Part shown: in pieces, positions 56,044 to 64,000 of the stretch
How the letters are laid out: every line of letters starts with the position of its first letter
Position numbering within the stretch: the stretch's first letter is position 1
Source of the DNA: Sphaerosporella brunnea
Taxonomy: Eukaryota > Ascomycota > Pezizomycetes > Pezizales > Pyronemataceae
DNA: 64,000 bases
Assembly: GCA_008704415.1 (NCBI GenBank)
Contig: VXIS01000258.1
Coordinates: 1-64,000 of the forward strand
Direction of reading: 5' to 3'
Translations under genes and position numbers: made by a program
Notes under the pieces: model-generated
The model's database searches: none
What the model was told of the DNA's origin: nothing
Seen by the model: the letters and a program-made list of their open reading frames with translations, nothing else

Positions 56044-57347
56044 CTACGCCCTACTCGAGCTCGCGATCGGCCCCTCGTCCCCCGCCGCGTCCACGAACAC
56101 CTCGCTCCGCCCAGTCCCGCTCTCGTCCGCATCTTGCCCCGGATTGGCGCTGCGATAATCAACCACGAGTAGAGCTTTGTAAATGGCAGCGGCGAGAGCT
56201 GCACCAAGGAACGGTCCGATCCCTAAGCCATCCATGGGTCAGCATCAACATGGCTGGTCTATGACGCCGCAAAACAAAACACAATTCAGCCGCAGCGGCG
56301 GCATGCAGTAGCGAGCAAGATATTGGCTCATGCAATCATCCCACCACGCCTGCTGAGCGCTGAAGATAGGGCGTCCATCCGCTTCAGCTCTCACAAGCAT
56401 CGCAGCCGCCACACTGCTTACGGCTGAACGCGAACGGTACGGGAGAATTGCTCACAGTAAATCCAATGGCTGCCCGCGAAATCTGCCGCAACCACTGCAG
56501 GGCCAAATGACCGGGCGGGGTTCATGGAGGCTCCAGTCAGGCTCACGCCAACTAAATGTCCGATTCCCAAAGCACCGCCAATCACCAGCGGTGCCATGAA
56601 CGTGGCTCGATGTTTCTCGACCGCAATCTGTCCAGCTGATATCAGCATTCCGTGCCATGGAGTTCGCCCGCCATAGAGGATGAGAGTATACCATAAACAC
56701 GGCCATCGCCAACTCGGCTGTCAGGAAAACCTCGATAAAGAGACCCTGCGCACTGCTTACTCCCTTTCCCAGCCCGGTTTGCACCTCCAAGTTGTGCCCG
56801 GGAACAAGCGCCTTGGCTACTCCTGCGGCGGCGATGCCGCCCAGAAGCTGAGAAACCGCCAAAAGCACACCTTTGGCCGGCGACATTAGACGCAGAAGGA
56901 CGAAGGCCAAGGTTAGGGCCGGGTTGAAAAGTCCGCCTGATACCCGGTAGAAGAGCCATACGTTGACCATCAAAGGTATGGCAAACGAGAGGGAAATGTA
57001 TAGGAGAAGGGCGACTGATTCCGTCGACGAGCCGGCGGTGGCATTTTTCGCGGCTTGGGTTGCGATGTACGCCGTGCAGAAGAACATAAACGTCCCCAGA
57101 AACTCTCCAACCTGTGTCAAACTTTTATTAGAGATGTCTCTTTCTACGAGGGGTCTCGAAGATGGTATTTACCGCGGCAATTGTGTCTGCCGGCAGTTAG
57201 CATAAACGAAACGTTAAACAAAAAGGGTTTAAAGGAAAACATACAGTTTTTTACCGTACTATCCTGGGCAATCCGCCGGCGGCCCGAAAGGCCCGTTTCA
57301 TCGGCTATCGGTGTCGTTGAGGAGCTCAGACGGTCGTTTCGGCCCAT
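56044..57347 (-). CDS. Aquaporin / MIP-family water or glycerol channel
   Basis: Five exons (57347-57260, 57186-57173, 57111-56692, 56627-56456, 56222-56044) give 290 aa. Both pore signatures are intact: FNPAL (Asn97-Pro98-Ala99) and MNPARSF (Asn210-Pro211-Ala212, followed by the selectivity Arg213). Six membrane segments are visible: [12 protein letters not shown] in the first, [16 protein letters not shown] spanning the last junction. The fungal MIP segment [13 protein letters not shown] appears only after removal of the 64-nt intron. Exon 2 is only 14 nt and the last intron is long for this window (233 nt). The hydrophilic tail ends in Ser/Arg. Water versus glycerol selectivity is not decided by what I can see. 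Confidence 0.9.
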
Positions 57348-57509
57348 AATGGCTAGCTTCGTGTGGTATCCCTATGCGGATATATCGCCGGTTCGAAGAA
57401 AAGTAGATCAAGCAAACGACCCAACAACTGGATAATGACGACGTGAAAGCAAAGAAAAAGTGAAGGGTAAAGGAAAATGTATCAAAATGAAGCGAAGAAG
57501 AAGCAGACG

Positions 57510-57540
57510 GAGAAGAAGAAGAAGAAGAAGAAGAAGAAGA
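57510..57540. repeat. GAA microsatellite
   Basis: About ten GAA units, in the 5' flank of the aquaporin gene. Confidence 0.9.
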
Positions 57541-60500
57541 GCCCGAATTGGTGATCGTAACAAGTAAAGCTGAAGAGGAATAGCAAAGAAATAAGATGCC
57601 AAAATCTCGCGGGAGAGGGCGTTCCTTAAGTAAAATGCTGCCGGCCTTGGTGTTGCACATATCACTGTGCATGCTTGCTTACTGCCTATGAGCGTGAGGG
57701 TTGGCTGTCCACTCGGTACCAGGTCGCCGTGCAGGTACATGGCGTTAATATCATAGCCTAGACTAAAGTCATGTACCTCCATGCGAGACCTCAAGTTTTG
57801 GACAACCGCCGACCCACATAAAAGCTTAACATCAAAATCCCAGCGTAATTCTCATTGGGCGCCAACGATCCAGCCTTTTCAGCCGCTTAAAGCTGAAACG
57901 ATGGGAAACTTCAACTCATGCCGAGCCCCTTCAACAGTGTACGTCTGAGATTGAAGCAGTCCAATCCCCCCCATGCCCACCCCGTGTACATTGTATTGTA
58001 CACCCTCAACATCCAGGTACGTACATACTTACCGATCCACCAAGAAACCAACAATTACACCTTCCCTCACACGCGCCGCTTTTCGTGCATGGCCGAGCAT
58101 TTCCGGATATCTGCATTTACGTCGCGCAACGAGCCGTAGCATCATATGATGCTACCGAAACCCATGGCAGCGGAGACCTTGCCAGGAAGAAAAAGAAAGA
58201 AAAACTTGGTTTTCTAGCTCGGCGCGCGGGCGCGCCGGCCTGCATGCTTTCTCGTTTGCGAGAGGGATATGTGCCGTTGCGCTCGCGCGGCGCACTGCCT
58301 GCCATTTCTTGTGCGCGCGGAGGCGGCAAGTCACTGCAACAAGATAACAAGTTTTTCTTTTCTTTCGCGCTCCCTCTCGCTTCCCCCTTCGCGTCGCCTG
58401 GAAATAGGAGGTCGTCTGTGATATCGAAATCAAGTTCGACGGCCGTGTCTATGCACAGTCCCGAGCACGGCCACCAAGAGACCGGGGGGTGGTATATAGC
58501 GATGGTTTGTCCGCATTAGCGCCGGCAGCAAATGATGTAACGGCAAGCTCAATCTATGGACGGGAGGCAATTTATGTAGAGTACTTATACCCAAAGCTGG
58601 AAGAAATCACTATGGAAAAATCTCCGCCTGGGAGCCTTTGAGTGCTGTGCCGTGCCGTCGTTACCCAACTCCTTTAAACGAAAAGCAACGTTTTAATTTC
58701 CAATATTAATAGCTTAATTAAGGTACTGCATCACCAGCTTGGAATTCCTCGCCTCCACCTTGATCCATATGCATGCGCAACGCTGGCGCAAGACATCTCG
58801 AGTTCTACATACATGTATGTACGGTGATGACACAACAAAAACCGCGGCACATTGACAGAAAATGAAGCTACTTTGGTACAAAGTAGGCATGCACCCCGTC
58901 TCCATCTCCCTCCACGTGTATCTCAAGAAGAACCCTTGCGTGCAGTCATGCACGTCTGTCGATCGCCTCTCCAGCAAATTCCCCGAATCGATTTGCGTAC
59001 TTCACTCACCCGCGCCGAGCTCTCACAGCATATCGACCTAGGAAAGTATGTACATGTACTTACACCTGTGCTACCCCCAGCCTTGATTCGACCTAAACAT
59101 AAAAATACACGGCTTTTGGTACCACACGTGGGATTCTCGTGGGAATTGGATGTTTGATAGATCACCGGAGTTGGTTGTAGGTTCCTCTTATACTATAGGC
59201 GGATGGAACCTATATCGCCAGTCCAATATCTATATAGCAACGCTATAGATTCTGGAAACCTTACATCCCCACCAGATTGTCCTATCTTTTCTCTTTCACT
59301 CAATCCCTCCCAAAAAATCCGCGCTGTCAGTCGGTAACACCTCACCCCGGCCAACGCGCTCTCGATCCGCAACAGCAGTAGAAGCCCGCATCAATCTCTC
59401 CAAATCTCTCCGCATACCCTAGATAGTAGCTAATAAACAGCGCGGGCATATGTCGTGCCTCTGCAGATCTTGTTTCCACCCTAGCTCACGACGTCATGAT
59501 ATCGTGATATCCACAAAATAGGCTGAAGGGATGAGGATCGCGCCTCGTCCCGTCCGTCCATGCAATGCATGGACGATCACGGTGAGTTGGCTTCGGATTC
59601 GTGCAACCGGTTGTTTATCGAGCTGGCAGAGCTTGAAATCCAGCAAACCCGTGCACAGGCCTCTAGATAGATGAAATGTACATGGAGTGATCTCCACGGG
59701 GTTGCAGTTGACATATGCGCCGCTAGCAGAGTAGAGTATGCAGGCCGTCGCTGCTCCAGAGCCCTAGATACAAACAAAACCGCGTCTGTCCGCAGCGGCG
59801 GCGTCGGAGGCGCGACCGACACCGAGCTACATACTTCCCTTGAAGCGGGATCATGGAGCATCACCCACGCTATGCCAATTAGTTTATGCACCAGCCACTT
59901 TGACATCCCTTTAATTTGCCGATCCGCCGATATCCCGCCACAACAATGTAGTAGCGGCAAACGTAATTGAGTGCCAACATCAGTGTTATAGATTCCTACA
60001 CACAACCTCGCCAAACTGTCAGCCCGGCGCACGTGGTGGTGGCTGCGACATTCTGTTGAAGATGGTGGTGCCGCTTTAAACCCCCAACTATCAAGGAGGT
60101 AGATACTTGAGCATTTGCTTTCGTTTCCTCTACACTGGGAGTGGGTGCGGGGAGATGGGGCGCAAATATTCACGGAACCCGGGGCTAGCTACCAGCTCAC
60201 CTTTGGAGATCTAGAGAAGAGGGGAAGCTGTTGGACCGCGGAACAAAGATGAACCTTTGCGTCTCCTCTCGAATCCCCCCCCCCCACCACCCACGCGAGG
60301 CCGAACCACCGCCCGCCGATCTCCCGCCGCTAACCATAACAGCAGCATATACATAAGCGCCCCATCTCCACTGTCTATTCGATCTGGGCATAATTGGCGA
60401 GTCCAACCGTCAGCATGAAACATTCTCGCTTGTCTACATAAGCCAGCACCCCGTTGGTGGCGCTCCCAACACCGCCGATCTCCCGCCGCCACCCCAGCCC

Positions 60501-60897
60501 CACTAGTGGCGGCCACACTTCCCCATACATCATGGCATACTCGACTATGTAAGCGCCGACACGCGGCTCGTATCTTTCGGTGTTATCCCCCCCCATCAAG
60601 TCCCCGTGGTGGCTGGCCCTAGTTAATCTCCGTCCCCAGCCACAAACTAACACTTCGCGCGCGGCACATTAAGCAACGGTAAGCAGAAAAAGTATGTACC
60701 TACGAAGTGCTACATCCTGACTCACTCGCGCTTGGACCCTCAGTTCAAAAGCAAAGTTTCACATTCACATAGTCTAAACTACAAAGCGAACACCGCGTTG
60801 TAAGTACAGTATCCATGAGTCACGAGGTTTGATTCAGGCGTTGAAGAAGTCATGCCCGGAAGTGATTGCATTCGGCGGAAGCGTCGGGTGACCCAAA
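57541..60897. other. Gene-poor stretch, no supported gene
   Basis: Only short frames. A near-perfect hairpin GTCCATGCA-A-TGCATGGAC lies at 59556-59574 and a C-run near 60276. Confidence 0.5.
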
Positions 60898-62011
60898 GTG
60901 GCACGGTGGGCTGTCGGCCATAGCGTGTTGTCACCAGCATTGAACTTAGCCTACGCTTTGACTCCGGGAAAGTGGCTCGTTGTTCTGGCAGGACGTGTCC
61001 AATCCCTCTATACCAATAGCCGACGAACAGTGCGAATCAGAATGATTCTAGTCCGGGAAGACACGGACACCACGGCTGGTTTCCTAGTATTTGTCGGAAG
61101 GAGGTGGTTTGTCATCACCGCAAAATTTGGCCTGACATGGGAAAGGCACCACGCGTTAAAGGATAATTGGCCCTAAACCAGAGATATCGGAACGCCGACT
61201 AGAAGCCCGTGGGCGACTGGGGGTGCCCGAAGAGACTCTATGCCGACATGCCGGGCGCCCACGGCGGCGGGGGCACCCGAAGAGGCCGTCGCCTACTGTG
61301 CCCTACATACCGTGTTCGAGAATACCACGATCTCCGAGGCAACAGCATGCCTACATGTGGAGCACTTCCCATGTATAACACGGCTAGGGATTGCATTAAC
61401 ACGCTCAGTCATCTCCAGCAAGCGACGCACATCGAGTGCACCACCAGTTTGCGATTACAATAGATATGCAGGTTGTGCATCCGATGATGCCCACAACGCA
61501 ACAGCACCGTGTCCTCATCCCCGTAGTCTTTCGCTTGGTGATACTGGTGGTGTTCCAAACACACCTGTTTGTCAGTACAGGGAAATTCGTGCTCAAGGTG
61601 GATGTTACTTGTCTGAGGCTCTGGGAGTGGTTGCTCGGAGACCCTCGTGGTCGCGGGGATCGCAAGCTTTTTTATTGTTCCGTTGTGCGCATCGTCCCCA
61701 ACGCCTGTGGAGCTGCAATAGGGCCAGCCGCCACTGGCTGAGCTGGTGCACCCGGCGCGCACACTGTCCGGCAGTGTTCCCAATATCCAATCGTTGGGCT
61801 GGTCAAAAAGCCGGGCTGGCTTTTGACTCGTAGCGCGTTCGGCTGGCTATGGGCTACACCAGCTATCATATGCATGGTGATCATGATGTTGCTTGGGTAT
61901 GCGGTGGCGGTCGCTGCACTCCAGCAGTTGTTGGGTTCGATGATTGATATACTAGCAACTGCCGGTGCCCTGAAGTTTACTTCAGAGATGGCAACGAGTG
62001 AGAAAGAATGA
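60898..62011 (+). pseudogene. Possible fragments of a membrane protein, interrupted by a MITE end
   Basis: Three plus-strand stretches look coding: 60898-61176 (WLVVLAGRVQSLYTNSRR, GFLVFVGRRWFVITAKFG), about 61500-61740 (HRVLIPVVFRLVILVVFQTH, CLRLWEWLLGDPRG) and about 61845-62011 (AIICMVIMMLLGYAVAVAAL, then a charged end to TGA). The last two are separated by a partial CAGTGTTC element. No splice-consistent join was found. It may be a decayed gene or chance hydrophobic frames. Confidence 0.25.
61772..61850. mobile_element. One-ended remnant of the CAGTGTTC hAT-like family
   Basis: Starts CAGTGTTCCCAATATCC with the usual interior (GGTCAAAAAGCCGGGCTGG) and ends near TTCGGCTGGCTAT without the terminal GAACACTG, so the right terminus is lost. 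Confidence 0.6.
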
Positions 62012-62790
62012 GGCGTGGCTCCAGCCAATGTTTCGTAGGTGGCGCTGGCGTTACAGTGATAACTCCCTTGAGGTCTATATCCTCACGCAGTGCCGTGGCC
62101 TGGCGCGCCATAATCGTATCTGTGGATAAGTGGATGGAGAAGGAGCATATAACATGTTCGCCTCCCCTGCGTGGGCTGTTTTGGAAGCGCACCTGGGTGG
62201 TGGGTCAAGCCCTCCTGCTCGCACTTTCACACGAGTCCATTTAAAAACATACCATAGCATGCTCTAGGTATTTACCATGACCCTTTACTCTTATTATGTT
62301 TTGCAGATAACTACTGGTAGAAGTGAGTAAGTTGTGGGTTAGGAGTTTTTGAATCTGGTATCCAGCTATTTTGATTCCTTCCAAATAAATCTATTTACAT
62401 GCGCCCCCAACCACAGCTTCAGCTCCCACCGCTGCAGCGATAGAACTCTTTGAAGACCTCGCCGTCATGGGCTCTGTATTCCACTCAGGCTGGTATCGTG
62501 TCATCAAGTTCATGGAGTTCAAGTTGAGCGTCACCGCTCGCCTGTCACCTCCGCTCCGTGGGTTGAACTTCATTCTCTGGTGATCCTTTTGGTTCCCACA
62601 GGCTATCCACTGGCTAGTTTATACGGTCCATTGGTCATCAATGAGTGCGGCGTTACGGCATCAATGAGGCATTGACTCTGATGGATGGACAGCAACCTGT
62701 GCAAGCTATCGGACAGTCGGTGCTGTAACGACGCTGTGTAACCTAGCGTAATATTGCCTCGCCGTAGATACTCTACACTGGCAAAACAAA
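62012..62790. other. Intergenic stretch, no supported gene
   Basis: No convincing frame, repeat or RNA gene. Confidence 0.5.
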
Positions 62791-62909
62791 AACTACAGTA
62801 CGGGGGATTCCCATGTGGTCACCCACCATAGTACTAACCTCGCGATACACTGCTTAACTCGGGCTGAGCGGACGGGAAGCCGTGCTTTCAGTGTTCTATG
62901 ACCGTAGCT
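62791..62909 (-). rRNA. 5S rRNA gene (copy 3)
   Basis: 119 nt, near identical to the other two copies. Its upstream flank (62910-63110) is related to that of the copy at 34281: both hold ATGATCTC(A/G)TGTGTTC on the minus strand, about 60-80 bp before the gene. Confidence 0.95.
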
Positions 62910-63298
62910 GATTATTCGGCTCTTAAGGCAGATTTTGATAAAACCTATTTTATGGGTGAACACACGAGATCATTCGCGCCAAGATCCCAAGCTCGGCGCG
63001 GAACTGTAAGCTGCCACGCAACCTTTCTTCTTGTGCTACATGCCACATCACGGTGTTTTCCGCCGCGCACTGTATGCTTCAGGGCCGTACCATGGCGAGC
63101 GGGTGAGTGAGATTTTATGATATCGCACAACTATCTGCTGCCGGAGAAACTCTACGGTGTGGATGACACGTTGGGTAATCTCAAACGCCTACATCGCTTT
63201 CACTGGAGCAATACACAAAAGGACTCAACAGCTTCAATTTGGAGTATGTCTTAGCGTAACGAGTGATAGTTCATGCATGAATGCCTCCACGACTTCAA

Positions 63299-64000
63299 CT
63301 AAAACGGACACCCCTGGGCCTCGTCGGGAGCAAGTGCATGACACTTCCTCGGCGTATCCAGCATAAACTTCTCCGCAATCTTTTTCTTCATATAATTCTG
63401 CCCCAGCGCATCCAGAACCCTCACCTGTGCGTCCTCCGTCATCTCAACAAAATTCCAGACCTGGGGAATATTAGTGGCATACGGCAGAGTCTTTGCAAAC
63501 TCAGAAAGCGGATTTGTGTCGGGCGAATCGCTGGATGGATATGGCCTGAAGATCCTGCGCCGCGATTCCGCAAGAAGCATGTAGTCGTCGATCCCTTCTT
63601 GCGTTTCGGCCCGCGCTCGCACTTTCGCCATGTATGACACCACCCGCGCCGCGAGCTCGCTGTCCGGTGTGGACACGTTCTGAAGGAACTCGTATTCTGC
63701 CGACTTCGGGTCTTTCGAGGCGGCGCTAGCCTGGACTGCGGCGAGGATAGAGTCCATGAGGGTCGTAGTGCCCGTGACGAAGTCGGCGCCGGTGTCGGGG
63801 ACGTATCGAAGGAGGGATTCGCGTCGGCGTGAGTAGACGGCATTACTTGTTATCATTAGACATGCTGGAAGGGTGGGAATTGGGGGACTCACGGGAAGTC
63901 GACCATGAGGAATGCGAGCAGATCGGAGTTACTTAGGAGGCCGCCTGCAGCTCGTAATCGGTTGATGCCTTGAATGTCCTCCACGCTTGGGACTATCACG
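63299..64000 (-). CDS. Unknown protein, 5' end beyond window
   Basis: Two exons are visible: 64000-63893 (incomplete) and 63845-63299, joined across a 47-nt intron (GTGAGT donor, ACAAG acceptor). The visible part is about 218 aa: a start with SVEDIQGINRLRAAGGLLSN, then RRRESLLRYVPDTGADF, a long helical charged middle (SYMAKVRARAETQEGIDDYM, ESRRRIFRPYPSSDSPD) and LGQNYMKKKIAEKFMLD near the end, closing with CHALAPDEAQGCPF. No membrane segment in the visible part. I do not recognise the family. Splice sites and codon structure support a real gene. Confidence 0.65.

Noticed and set aside
56418..56691. Frameshift in the aquaporin gene
   Set aside because: The apparent shift disappears when the 64-nt intron 56628-56691 is removed.
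59556..59574. Hairpin GTCCATGCA-A-TGCATGGAC
   Set aside because: Isolated, no T-run or gene context; not interpretable as a terminator or operator in a fungus.
62945..63130. Minus-strand frame upstream of the third 5S gene
   Set aside because: Similar peptide near the first 5S copy reflects shared upstream DNA, not a gene; frames are short and differ.

Overview
The window looks like nuclear DNA of a filamentous ascomycete fungus (Pezizomycotina). The evidence is short spliceosomal introns of about 38-110 nt (one of 233 nt) with GT donors, CTAAC-like branch sites and YAG acceptors; dispersed rather than arrayed 5S rRNA genes; intron-bearing tRNAs; and a gene set of CYP52-like P450, pectin methylesterase, MFS sugar transporter, aquaporin and a small cysteine-rich secreted protein. 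The species cannot be named from the sequence. All multi-exon models below were built by hand from splice motifs, frame and family motifs; every model called with good confidence has a coding length divisible by three.

Layout. 0-2 kb: a 75-bp tandem array whose units look like introns, followed by a degenerate gene. 2.7-4.3 kb: P450 (minus). 5.5-8.7 kb: two non-autonomous hAT-like elements flanking an acidic nuclear-type protein gene. 9.0-9.7 kb: a small coiled-coil protein with a myristoylation-type N-terminus. 9.8-11.3 and 14.9-16.0 kb: a segmental duplication flanking a secreted-protein gene (14.2 kb). 17.2-18.9 kb: a 517-aa protein whose C-terminus carries C-A-E and P-C-x-x-C zinc motifs of the nucleic-acid/nucleotide deaminase fold. 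20-25.4 kb: two small unknown genes and two members of a three-member paralogous family; the third member, with a lost start codon, sits in a second segmental duplication at 35-36.3 kb. 26.7-27.3 and 32.5-33.3 kb: a third duplicated segment, the second copy leading into retroelement-like coding remnants. 27.5 and 37.5 kb: two intron-containing tRNAs. 28.4-29.2 kb: an unknown gene. 30.8-32.0 kb: pectin methylesterase. 42.1-42.9 kb: an unknown 240-aa protein. 44.9-46.6 kb: sugar transporter. 56.0-57.3 kb: aquaporin. 63.3 kb to the end: a protein gene cut by the window edge. Three 5S rRNA genes lie at 34.3 (minus), 52.3 (plus) and 62.8 kb (minus).

How the genes fit together. There is no clear biosynthetic cluster. 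Pectin methylesterase, sugar porter, aquaporin, alkane/fatty-acid-type P450 and a small secreted protein fit a plant-associated or saprotrophic fungus. The remainder is gene-poor and rich in MITEs, duplications and homopolymer tracts, which is typical of an accessory, fast-evolving region.

Most unusual items: the deaminase-like gene, the intron-like minisatellite, the duplicated paralogous family with one member that lost its ATG, and MITEs whose target-site duplications or empty sites can be read directly in the window.
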